Below are positions 24,783 to 35,597 of a DNA stretch of 64,000 nt, in pieces. Each line of letters starts with the position of its first letter. The stretch's first letter is position 1. This DNA comes from Caenorhabditis remanei. Its lineage: Eukaryota > Nematoda > Chromadorea > Rhabditida > Rhabditidae. A program made the position numbers and the translations under genes. A model generated the notes under the pieces. The model did no database searches, was not told where the DNA came from, and worked only from the letters and a program-made list of their open reading frames with translations. The stretch covers positions 18,598,587-18,662,586 of the forward strand of contig NC_071333.1 in assembly GCF_010183535.1 (NCBI RefSeq), in the 5' to 3' direction.

Positions 24783-24788
24783 AATAAA
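24783..24788 (+). terminator. Poly(A) signal of the nuclear receptor gene
   Basis: AATAAA in GTGCAATAAATCAG, 385 bp after the stop codon; it is the first clear canonical signal downstream and implies a fairly long 3' UTR. Confidence 0.5.
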
Positions 24789-24789
24789 T

Positions 24790-26736
24790 CAGTTCAAATA
24801 TCTTATTTAATGTTTTTTAATTATTTTTTTCAATCAGTTTGAAAGATCATTCCTTGAAATTCTAATAAGTTTGAACTTTGAAAATATATATGCTCACAGC
24901 ACCCGCTAATTCTATCTTCTTAGAATTTGCATATATTACACAGATCAATACTCGGTGCCTCTCAGTACACAAACGTAGTAACCAAGGACTACTACTACTC
25001 GCATAGACAAAAGGTTTCCCTCTCTTTTCTCATACAACCTGCCGTATCTCAATTCTATACAGTACATCGTAAGGTTTTGTATTTGATGACACAACGTACA
25101 ATTCGGTATTCTCATGCCACTATCTTTTACTATCTATGCGACATGTAATGTTTTTGATTTGATAAAAATGTGGGGTGGGCTGTCTAGTGAATGGCCCAGA
25201 AAAATATTTTCGTGTTTTGTTTTTTTCAAAAGTTGGCCACGTTTGAAACTAGAATAGAGAGTTAGGTGACAGATAACAAATTAGTTTACTCTTATTGAGA
25301 CAAAACTGGTTGGAATATTATTCAGTTTAATTGCAGTGGGTGGATAGGTCATGAGTTTTTGAAAAATAGCATGTTTCGAATTTTCTGTTTCGATTGTTGT
25401 TTATAATTCGCTTGCGTTTAATGTTATTCATTTCTATCGATTGGTTAGAAAAGTGAACTTTTTTATAGGAAATTTTTATAGGTAACAATGTTCCCCGAAA
25501 CTAATAACTCTCCAGTATTTCTTTTTGATGTTTGAACTTTGTCATAAAAAAGTGGTCTCTAAAGAATCTCAGTGTACAATTGATCTTTCAGCGGTTTTCT
25601 GGTTGACAAGTTTTGCAAATATTATTTGACTCGATTTGATATAAATTTCATATAAATTCACACTCCCTGAATGATTCATTCGGAAGTTTTCCCCACTTCT
25701 TAATATCAATATATCAGTTCGATTCTCAAACATGTAATCCATGCCTTGCCACTCTATTAAATCAATTTTTTAAGTGTGGTGCTTCTTTTTGTAAACTTGT
25801 CCGATGTCTATACGCCCACTTTTTCCAAAATGCGAAAAGGATCAAACTGGTTTAGATTGTCTGCCAAATTTGCATGTGTGAGTGTCGGGATGGTCAAAAG
25901 TTCAATTTCACGTTGTCGGGTTGGTAAAACTAAAAAAAGAAAGTTTGTTGTTCATTTCACGGGCCGGCTTGGGTGGAAAATATTTTTTGAGATTTAGCAT
26001 CGAACTTTCAGGTACTTTTGATAACAAAATTTACTGTAGAACTACTTAAGTTTGTCAATTTACTCAAATTTTGATACAAAATGCCAACCCGGGCCGAGCC
26101 GGTGAAACCAGTGATGAATCTGTTTTCAACAAATTTAAACGAAACAAAAATGCGCTCCAATTAGATTAATGAACCCAAATTGATCAAACTCGAAACCACT
26201 TTGGCCAATCGCATCAACCCTTCAAATCCAAACGCAAACACGTTGTTGTTCCTTGGCAAAGCAAAGAAAAGGAGACTTCTTCATCTTTTCCCATCTCCTT
26301 CTGTTTCCCTTTTTCCTTGCTGTTAGTCTTTTGTGCGAAATCTCTTGCCTTCCTCCTGTTTCTCGCTACTTTTCTTCCTGTCCTCCACCCGTCACATGCA
26401 CTATGTTCCCCGGGCACCCCGCTTTTTTTGTCCCTTCTCACTTCAAGCGTTATTTTCACAATGTTCTCGTATCTTCCGCTCACTCCAGAATTTGAGTGCT
26501 ATTTTTGAAAACAACTAAACTCTCATACTTCACATATTTTGCCGAAGGGTTTCTTTTTTCTTTTTAGTTTTCAGATGCCGTTTTCAAAAGTTTTAGTTTT
26601 GATTCTTAGAACATCACAGGGTTTCTTTCAGAAAAATCTCCCAGATTTGAATGTTTTCTTATTTCTTTTCGTCTGTCCTTCTATCTGCCTTCTCTTATCC
26701 CCCAAACTTTAATATCGAAAATTGTCTGTTTTTCAG
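24790..26736. other. Intergenic region between the nuclear receptor and aakb-1
   Basis: No coding exon seen. It contains an inverted GC-rich pair at about 25957-26105 and pyrimidine-rich tracts at 26250-26730. An acceptor (GTTTTTCAG ending 26736) begins the 77-nt 5' UTR exon of aakb-1. Confidence 0.5.
25957..26105. repeat. Short element with GC-rich inverted ends
   Basis: CACGGGCCGGCTTGGGTGG at the left is approximately mirrored by CCAACCCGGGCCGAGCCGGTG at the right, with AT-rich sequence between. It is similar in design to the CAGACTTG elements, but the CAGACTTG outer ends are not obvious, so it may be a diverged or truncated member. Confidence 0.45.
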
Positions 26737-26813
26737 CCTGTCAATCATTGTTCCTATCAATCGTTGTCGTCAACAGACCGAAAAAAAGCAAAAGAACGAA
26801 AGAAAATTGAACA

Positions 26814-29800
26814 ATGGGAAACAATCAGCCCGGTGGCATGTATAAACGGGATCGCCCGTTCGATTCTGAAAAAGGCGGAAGTCATTCACGGAGCCGTACT
26901 GGAGCTCCAAGCTCACCTCCAATTGAAGATGAATGTCCGGTGCAGGTTAGTCGATTCTTTTAAGAGACAATGTCTCGCTCAAGCCTACAGGCCATGTTAC
27001 ACATAAACCAAAGTGATCCGTTTTGGCTGATTTTTTGATATGTTAGTACCCTAGGAATTCTAAGAATTTTATATTATACCAGATTAGGCTCCGCCCCCTT
27101 TGGCCTACCGAAACGATCGATTGAAGTTGAAAAATGAAATTTTTTCTTTCGAAAGATAGGATCAAAATCTCTTCAGAAATGGATTGCCAGCCTCATTTTG
27201 TGCATTTTACAACATAACAACTTTTTTCTAGCTTTCCTGCTTCATATAGAAAAAAGCACTTTTTTGAAAATTTTCTCATTTTTTTCATGTTTTTTGGATT
27301 TTTCGGGTGATCGAAGTACTGTGGTCCGAAGTAAATTTATGATGATAAGAGACATATTTGTGTTGGCTATCAGAATCAGAAACTATAAAGACTTGTACCA
27401 GATTCCACTGTCTAGGTGAGTTACGATCAAAAAAGTGACGAAATTTGATGCATTTCAACGTACCCCCCTCCATGGTAAAAAATGACTAGGTGACAAAAAT
27501 TAAAAATATCTCTGATATGAGTTATTCAGAGCTAGAATAATGCTCACACAACTTGTCAGACAATTCTGGCCATGTTTCAGTGAGTTACAGACACCTCCTC
27601 CATTTTTTCGAATCAAAAAGTTTGAGCTCTCGTAACTTTCCAGACTTTCCAGATCATAGCTCAAAATCTTAGAAACTGTAGGAAAATAGTGGAACATATT
27701 TCAACAACACAAATAATTAGCTGAAAGTCAGTTTCTATGTTTTTGTTCAACTTTCGTTTCATTTTATATCTGCTAGCTTTATGGATCTACGAAAGTCAGC
27801 TATTCTGGCACATGAAAAACCAGAATTTTTCTTTGTAATCATCTTTCAGTCAATTATTTGTGTTGTTGAAATATGTTCCACTATTTTCCTAAAGTTTCTA
27901 AGATTTTGAGCTATGATCTGGAAAGTCACGAGAGCTCAAACTTTTTGATTCGAAAAAATGGAGGAGGTGTCTGTAACTCACTGAAACATGGCCAGAATTG
28001 TCTGACAAGTTGTGTGAGCATTATTCTAGCTCTGAATAACTCATATCAGAGATATTTTTAATTTTTGTCACCTAGTCATTTTTTACCATGGAGGGGGGGT
28101 ACGTTGAAATGCATCAAATTTCGTCACTTTTTTGATCGTAACTCACCTAGACAGTGGAATCTGGTACAAGTCTTTGTAGTTTCTGATAGCCAACACAAAT
28201 ATGTCTCTTATTATCATAAATTTACTTCGGACCACAGTACTTCGATCACCCGAAAAATCCAAAAAACATGAAAAAAATGAGAAAATTTTCAAAAAAGTGC
28301 TTTTTTCTATATGAAGCAGGAAAGCTAGAAAAAAGTTGTTATGTTGTAAAATGCACAAAATGAGGCTGGCAATCCATTTCTGAAGAGATTTTGATCCTAT
28401 CTTTCGAAAGAAAAATTTTCATTTCTCAACTTCAATCGATCGTTTCGGTATGTCAAAGGGGGCCGAGCCTAATCTGGTATAGTATAAAATTCTTAGAATT
28501 CCTAGGGTACTAACATATCAAAAAATCAGCCGAAACGGATCACTTTGGTTTATGTGTAACATGGCCTGTAGGCCTATGCTCGAGGCAGTCAGAGATTGTC
28601 TCTTAAATGTTTCACAGGCTCCAAATGTTGATATTAACTTAATTGGCTACTAAATATTGTTATTAGTATAAAAGTGTTACTGCTAAAACATGAATTCCCG
28701 CCAATTCGTAAAGTTTCCTTCTTAGAAAAACATATTTGCTCAGTGAATCATAAAATTGGAATTGTGAAGTGGAAAATCTTAGAAAAGTGAGAATCACAGC
28801 TCAATGAACAGATCCAGCAGAATAGAGGTTCACAAGATCATTAAAAAAATTTTAAGCAGGATAAGATCACATTTTTAGTGTGGTTTGATTTTCAGGGTGG
28901 AATGAGAGCTAATTTTTTAATATGAATGTACTCGACAGGGTGCTTATAATTTTATGATAATGTGGAAAAAAGATTCCATGACAAAATAATCAAAACCAGA
29001 AATTTTTAACATGAATCCAAGGAAAAGATCATTAAAATTAAAGAACCGACGAATGGGTTTTCTGACATCACTATTTGACAAAACACATTGAAAAACATGA
29101 CCGAGTCTCTTCCGAAAATTCTTAGGTTAACGCTGTGAGGTCAATTTTTTTAGGATCACACCAACTGCTGGATTTCATTGACAAACGTTGGTCTTTTTAA
29201 CAGACATCCTATTTCTTGTCATATGAACATAAGATAACGTCATTCTTATTCATGTGAGATGATCATTTTGAAAGTATCGTCATTTTATCAAAATATAGAA
29301 CAATTTGAGAAACATTAGATACTTTTTGGGTTCACTGAACTCAATTGGTATTATCACTGAAATGCTCGAAATCAAATCTATAAATTGTAATAACATCACT
29401 TGACCAGTTTTTTTGACTTTATCATCGAGAACTCAATAACTTATCAAACTCTGCTCTATTATTTTTCTATTCTTGGCATTATTAGTTTCCTCCATTTTTT
29501 ATATAGTCTTCGAATTTGATTAAAATAATTCTTTTCCAGATGAAAATTGCAAAAAGCGAGGAGAATACCAACAAGTTCCCGGTTGTGTTTAAATGGAATG
29601 CTACCAACTCGTATGTTTATAGCTGACTAAAAACCTAACACTAATATTTTATTTCCAGACAATCAAAAAATGTGTACGTCTGCGGATCCTGGGACAAATG
29701 GCACTCGAAGATCCCACTAGTCAAGTCGACCGCCGATTTCTCAACAATTGTGGAGTTGGAGCCTGGAAAGCACGAGTACAAGTTCTATGTCGACCATAAA

Positions 29801-31185
29801 TGGGTGGTCGATGATAACCAACAAAAAACAAGCAACAGTCTGGGAGGAGAGAACAATATTGTGATGATTGATGAAGCCGACTTTGAGGTTTGTTGTATAA
29901 AATTGTTACGAATAAAAAAAATTGAAATCAAAAAACCAAGAAGGCTGAAAACATTCGGTGCATATGACTCTTTTCTCGATGATTTTTGTTTTTGATGTTA
30001 GTTTCGACACATCACTTCACATACTTTTTATTACAATAGTTGTTGCCATATTGAACACCATATTATACTCCTAACATGTGCTCTCCGTCAAATTCTAATA
30101 CTCTTATAAACCAAGAGGTATTATTTTGAGTGCCTAATTAGAAAATTGCAATAAATAGATGTAACTGAAAAAATTAAAACTAGAGCTTGAAATTCCATAT
30201 GGAAATTTGGAGGATGCCCCTTATGTTGGCCATAAAGTAGATGGTTTTTGGCCAACCCAAGGAACATTCTCCAAATTTTTATATCTAAAACTTACGAAGC
30301 ACAAAACTAGGAATCCGCACTTTCAAATTGACTTCCAATTCCTGTTCTAATTAGTTTATAGAAGTTAGGTCAAAGCTTCGACTAATAATTTTAGGTTTAT
30401 GATGGTATAAAATACTTCTGAGATTATTTGAGGCTTCTGTAATTCTTCCTATTTTATCCTTTTTTGAGATTTTTTCTTTTACCTAGAACCTTTGGCCACC
30501 AAGTGACACCAGTATACATAGAACTCATTCATATTCTTGTCAGAAACTGTGCCACATGTTATCGGCGTGTGCTTCTTGAATTACTCTTTCTGCTTGTGAC
30601 GTTTCAAATTTTAAAACACAATCGTCGGTCGCAAATTTGACGTCATGAACAGAAATAGTGAACAGAAACTAGAGAATAATAATATAGCAAACGAATAATT
30701 GAAAATAGCAACATATATTTATATAAGAATTTTTATAATTTAGTAAGGGAAATAGAGAAAAGGGACTGTAGATTCTAAAAACAAAATGTTTTATTTTTTC
30801 AATTCAGGTGTTCGACGCATTGGATAAAGATCTCGCTTCATCAAATGCTGGAGAACAGCTCCGCAACAGCCACCCATCCAAAGAGTCCCATGACACTCCA
30901 AACGATCGGGAACTCGAAAAGCTCCACCAATTCGGACAAGAAACTCCAACCCGTGCGGATTTCAGCAAGGCTGCAGCTCCACCAGTCCTCCCACCACACC
31001 TACTCCAAGTTATTCTCAACAAGGACACCCCTGTCCAATGTGATCCAAATGTGCTCCCAGAACCAGATCACGTAATGCTCAACCACTTGTACGCGTTGTC
31101 TATCAAGGATGGTGTTATGGTTCTCTCAGCAACCCACCGCTACCGAAAGAAGTTTGTGACCACTTTACTCTACAAACCAATCTAA
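26814..31185 (+). CDS. aakb-1: AMP-activated protein kinase beta subunit
   Basis: Four coding exons: 26814-26945, 29540-29610, 29659-29887, 30808-31185; 269 residues. It begins MGNNQPGG, a fit for N-myristoylation at Gly2 as in AMPK beta subunits. Residues about 55-142 form the glycogen-binding CBM48 module, including the GSWDKW core, a HEYKFYVDHKW strand and a late N in GGENNI. Residues about 185-269 form the C-terminal domain that scaffolds the alpha and gamma subunits (MLNHLYALSIKDGVMVL, ending TTLLYKPI). Role: regulatory/scaffold subunit of the energy-sensing kinase, directing it to glycogen and membranes. The 5' UTR exon starts after an acceptor at 26736. Intron 1 (26946-29539) is 2.6 kb and holds a 1.65-kb foldback element; intron 3 (29888-30807) is also long. 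AATAAA occurs at 31385 and 31477. The symbol is from memory; the family is certain. Confidence 0.92.
26960..28606. repeat. Large TTAA-ended foldback element in aakb-1 intron 1
   Basis: The left arm (about 26960-27728) and right arm (about 27844-28606) are reverse complements over roughly 765 bp, with a central loop of about 115 bp. The ends are TTAAGAGACAATGTCTC and GAGATTGTCTCTTAA. The arms differ at many single positions and by small indels, so each copy has drifted. Its ends share the TTAAGA start with the element at 1519-3481, but the internal sequence is unrelated by eye. Mirrored ORFs in the arms are not genes. When aakb-1 is transcribed, this would form a very long intronic hairpin. 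Confidence 0.93.
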
Positions 31186-31642
31186 ATACTGGACACCTTT
31201 AAATTCTTGAAACCTTTTTTTGTGACATCGTGATATATTTTGCTTCTGTGTATAATCTTGTACCGTAGCTTGACCGTTGACTCTCCGCCGTCTCTCTTTC
31301 TTTGGTAAAAATGTTCTTAAACTCTTTTTCCACTTCATAGTATTCCGTCATTCCATATATTTCTTCCTGCTGACATTTTTCGTGAATAAAATGTGAAACT
31401 GTAAAAATGAAACAAATGAAGGGAAAATAAGTGAGCAAGAAAGCCAGAAAGTTCATTTTTATGCTAATCAGATAGCAATAAAATTAAACAACAAAAGAAA
31501 TATGTTTGTTTTTTCTAACATAAGAACTATCAAAAATGTTCAATGTTTATTTGAAACACGAACGAAAAAAAGAAAAATCAAATACGCCTGTCTGTGCGAA
31601 CCTGTACCAGTGTACGTTTCAATTTCTATTGTCCTGATGCAC

Positions 31643-31650
31643 TATAAAAG
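31643..31650 (+). promoter_or_regulatory. TATA box of the small intronless gene
   Basis: TATAAAAG lies 59 bp before the ATG at 31710, the right distance for a short 5' UTR. No acceptor (CAG) lies just before that ATG, so the message is probably not trans-spliced. Confidence 0.55.
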
Positions 31651-31709
31651 AGAATCTAAGATCACATCATTGCAAAGTTTAGAATCTTTCACTCGTCGTT
31701 TCCTGCAAA

Positions 31710-31937
31710 ATGACACAACCACCGCCAAATTCTCCAGTACCAGTGAAAAAGTCTTCTCTCCATCAATCTATCTACCAGTTCGAGGAGCAATATTCAAGAC
31801 TTGTGGATTTTATAACTAATTCCTCCCTTGCGGATCACACCTGCATACTTATCGATGATGAGTATAACATGGAAGAGGAGATGCGCGACTACGACTGCGA
31901 TGACCTTTTGGATTCGACTTGCTTTGTTAACTTATGA
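31710..31937 (+). CDS. Small acidic intronless protein, unrecognised
   Basis: A single-exon ORF of 75 residues, starting MTQPPPNSPVPVKK and ending STCFVNL. I do not recognise a family. The second half is strongly acidic (IDDEYNMEEEMRDYDCDDLL), and the first part has a Pro-rich N-terminus with two lysines and a Ser-rich patch. There is no signal peptide or membrane segment, so it should be cytosolic or nuclear. Support for a real gene: a good TATA box 59 bp upstream, a full ATG-to-TGA frame with non-repetitive composition, and an isolated place between the aakb-1 poly(A) signals and the esterase. Compact TATA-driven intronless genes are often expressed in brief bursts, but that is inference. 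It could also be a chance ORF. Confidence 0.6.
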   Translation: MTQPPPNSPVPVKKSSLHQSIYQFEEQYSRLVDFITNSSLADHTCILIDDEYNMEEEMRDYDCDDLLDSTCFVNL

Positions 31938-32467
31938 TTTTTATATGATTTTTAATGTATTTTCAAAATTGAATATATCTTTGAACACTTTTGCTCACAT
32001 CAGTTTGATTCTCTGGAAAAAAAACAGGATTATCGATCAATCTCATTCACTGCTCCCATGAATATAAATTAGAGGAATCCAAAGTGCAGACAGTTAACGA
32101 CCCCGTTTCTTTCATCGCATCTGGAGCACATATGTCCTTCATTTTATTTTGTTGTTCTTAATGGGTGGCAATAACGATGCAACCGGTTGATGGGGTTCTT
32201 TAGTCGTTCACTAGAAAATTTATGTTTTTTTTTTCGAAAAATAAGAATCTCAAAAATCTGTTGACTAGTGTAGTTCTTAATCGACGGTTAAATATTGATA
32301 CGAATGGTTTTCCGAGCGACCAAACAACATATTGGTTTCGAGTAATAAAATGTAGATAGAAGAATGGAATGTGTCCATTTAAGACATTTTTCTTATCATT
32401 GCCACATGGCATGTCCAGCACGAGAATGTCAACATTCGACAGTTTTCATTCTGCTCACATCGGCTGA

Positions 32468-34924
32468 ATGGAGCTTCTGTCGGCGGTTTTCTTGTTATTT
32501 CTGGTGTTTTCTGGTGCAGCGGCAGATGATCCGACAGTTGATGTAACTGTAACGACTCCAAGTGGTGCAGCCACTATTCGAGGTAATTTGAACTCTATGG
32601 GGAAACAATTATATTGAAGTGTTTTAAGAAGTTTACGCGTTGAAAAATTAGATATTTCTGTCATGAATTAAATAATCTTTAAACTGGAAATTTTTCAAAC
32701 TAACTAGGAAAGGTAAATGGAGTCAGTTTGGAGTTGTGGGACGTGACCAATATTATTGGAAAGCTGAGGAAACGCCGATTTCAAATGTATATTTACTTTT
32801 TGCCTACGAGACAAGGTGTTGTCAGAAAAGTAACCATTTGTCGTTTTTTAAAACTTTCACCTTGTTTTTCTCGAATGCCATACACCGAGGGCAAAAACTG
32901 AATATATTAGGAATCAGCCTGTTCTAAGCTTTCCAATGATATAGGTAACGTCTCATAACTCCATACAGACTCCATGACCTTCCCTAGTTGTATGGTCAAA
33001 ACCAAAACGGAAGATGGGAATTGTTCAGTCTTGGCCAACCAACAGTACGCCTTATTATGTAGTAAAATCTTATTTCAGGATACAAACACCCTTATGGAAC
33101 ATCTTTCCGTGGAGTCCGATATGCTCAAGCTCCACTCGGTTCTCTCCGCTTCGCCGAAGCTCAACGTTTCGACCCAGCAGGTCTTGTGACCGCACTAGCC
33201 TACGGTAAACCTTGCGTTCAAGGAGACGGAAAATATTCATCAGAAGACTGCCTCTTCATCAACGTCTTCACCCCAAATGTACGTTAATCACATCAGAAAA
33301 AGAACAGTAAGAAATGACATTGAATTCATTCACAGAATGTCACGGCATCATCAAAACTTCCGGTCTACGTGTACATTCATGGCGGTGGTTTTATTGAGGG
33401 CAGTGGAGATATGGGAGCGGGAATTTACCCAAATTTGGTTTACAAGGGACCGATTGTGATGGTGTCGATGAATTATAGATTGGGACCGTTTGGTTTCTTC
33501 TCCACTCGTGATGCAATGGCTCCAGGAAATTGGGCGATTTCTGACTGGATTGAAGGTCTGAACTGGGTGCAGAGATATATCTCGTTTTTCGGAGGAGATC
33601 CAACCAGAGTTACGATCGGAGGACAAAGTTCCGGAGCTGAAGCGGTTTCAACTTTGACTTTGACACCACTTGCTAAATGTAACACATACCCAGGTCCCTT
33701 TTTTACTTCCCACATTTCCCTAATTTCTAGCATTATTCAAACAATCCATTCACGAATCCGGCAGTGCGTTCGGCGCAGCCGTCATGTCGTATTCCGAAAA
33801 AACGCGTTCCACCAGCAGGCAGCTGTCGGTGAAATTGGGCTGCGCAACTGCCGATCAATGGAATAATGGGCAGAATTTTGGAGTGAGTGAGAGAGGAATG
33901 ACCTTTCGTAATGGTTTCTTCCCGTCCTTCAGCCAATTCTCAATTGCCTTCGCGGCCTGACATACGACAAGATTGTCACGGCAGATAACTCGCTGCCAGG
34001 ACACCGAATGAAATGGTCGATTGTTCAAGACAAAAAGTACCTGACGCAACGTCTGGAGTACCTCGCACTTCAGCGTGACCCGACCAAAAATGTTCTAATT
34101 GGAGATGTACATGACGAGTGGCTAGGGTGGGGTAGGTAGAGAACAGTTGTGAGACGTATTCAAGTTTGCAGTTCAGAAATGAATAACGTCCTGCATAACC
34201 TGAACAGCACTCACAACACCGGACAACAAATTAAATATGATTTGAAGGACTGTTATGAAATGACATATTGGGATAACCCAACATCAGTCTCCGTAGCCGC
34301 AAATAACAAATACGTGAATAACCAAGGATGGTCAGAGGACGACCATAGAGATTGGGAAGCCAGAAGAATCCAGTTGTGGAGTGAAATGGTGTTCATTGGT
34401 CCAACACTAAGAGACGCTGCGTATTTCCAATACATGAAGAATAATGTGTACCTGTACTCCTTGGATTGGCTGAGTCCACCAGGTAAAATAATTTCAGATA
34501 GAATCCCTGAGTAGCTGATTGTTATGTTCCAATGTTCTAGCACTTCCGCAAGTCACCGATCCCTTATTCCGTGGATGTGAGCACACTTGGGAGCTTCAAT
34601 ACATCTTCTCCACAACATGCAATGGTTTTACGTGCACCCAACAGGATGAGATTTTGAGAGATTATTTTACAACGACTTGGGTAAACTTTATCAAAGGAGG
34701 GTAGGTGGTCAATTTCACTGATCATTTGGTGTTCACTGCAAAATTTTAGAAACCCTACCCCAGCTGGAAGTCCACTCCCATTCAAATGGCTTGCTATGGA
34801 TAAAACCAACCGATTCCTCTCGTTCTCACCAAATCCAAAAATGCAACCAAGTTACCATCCGGACTCAATGTTCTGGGTGTGCACTGCTCCAACTATTGAT
34901 GGTTACAAAGGCCCATTCTGTTAG
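32468..34924 (+). CDS. Secreted type-B carboxylesterase (alpha/beta hydrolase)
   Basis: Eight exons: 32468-32582, 33079-33278, 33336-33678, 33731-33882, 33933-34131, 34177-34482, 34541-34700, 34750-34924; 549 residues, normal for this family. A signal peptide is clear (MELLSAVFLLFLVFSGAAA). The family hallmarks are present: SEDCLFINVFTP, oxyanion-hole HGGGF, and nucleophile motif GGQSSGAEA with Ser203. The probable acid is Glu332 in GDVHDEW, and the base is His453 in GCEHTWELQY; the spacing matches the acetylcholinesterase Ser-Glu-His triad (200, 327, 440 in Torpedo). All catalytic residues are intact, so it should be active, hydrolysing carboxylic esters in the secretory pathway or outside the cell. 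The substrate is unknown; the peripheral site residues of true cholinesterases were not checked. Intron 1 (32583-33078) holds a MITE. A poly(A) signal lies at 34952. Confidence 0.9.
32702..32989. repeat. MITE-like element with about 65-bp terminal inverted repeats (esterase intron 1)
   Basis: The left terminus AACTAGGAAAGGTAAATGGA and onward is matched by the right terminus read in reverse, AACTAGGGAAGGTCATGGA. The match continues through GTTGTGGGACGTGACC / GTTATGAGACGTTACC to ATTGGAAAGCT. Length is about 288 bp. A related, more diverged copy lies at about 62800-63080. Confidence 0.8.
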
Positions 34925-34951
34925 GTGGTACTGTACCTGTGTAATAATATA

Positions 34952-34957
34952 AATAAA
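34952..34957 (+). terminator. Poly(A) signal of the esterase gene
   Basis: AATAAA in ATATAAATAAATAATG, 28 bp after the stop codon. It is the only canonical signal nearby and gives a very short 3' UTR. Confidence 0.6.
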
Positions 34958-35462
34958 TAATGAACATTTTCAAAATGCATATTTTTTATTTGTGAAACGA
35001 CTCATAGCTGCATAGGAACAGGACAAAATTATGAAAAATGAAATGCTACAGAAAATCTCAAAATCTAATTCAAAAAGTTATCAAGAATTGAATGGTAGGG
35101 AAACATATAACATCAATCGGAATTTTTAAAGACTTGGTTTGAAATTTGAAGTAATGCAAGTTTCGAATGAAGAATGAAAATGTTTAGAACCGTTTGTGTG
35201 AATGAAATCAAATCACAAATTGTGTGTTCTTTTTTGTTTGTTTTTTGTATGATTAAATTGAATGAGTTTAGAAAGAAATAGGTACAGTACTTTCGTCATG
35301 TGGATTAACATGATTATAGAGTAGAGAGCTGTGGTTACATATAAAACAGAGATAACATATATAGAAAATGTTTTTTGTGTGTATTCACTAATTTTCAAAA
35401 TTTTTAGAAGGAATGGAAATATATTGCTGCAAAATCTTAAACCTCAAGTCCCACTGGGTTGT

Positions 35463-35468
35463 TTTATT
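35463..35468 (-). terminator. Poly(A) signal of nkb-3
   Basis: TTTATT on the + strand (AATAAA on the - strand) lies 130 bp beyond the nkb-3 stop codon. The 34960-35460 stretch between the two convergent 3' ends shows no gene. Confidence 0.5.
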
Positions 35469-35597
35469 CATATGAAATAGTCGGATGAAATTTGAAATTT
35501 ACAAACTAGTCAGAACGAAATGGGAAAACTTATTAGTTTTTGATGTTTTTACTTATTGATTTGAGATTTGTGAGCATTTTTAGATAAGTGAATTCAA

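Noticed and set aside
27198..28358. Paired ORFs on opposite strands in aakb-1 intron 1
   Set aside because: Same cause: mirrored arms of the second foldback.
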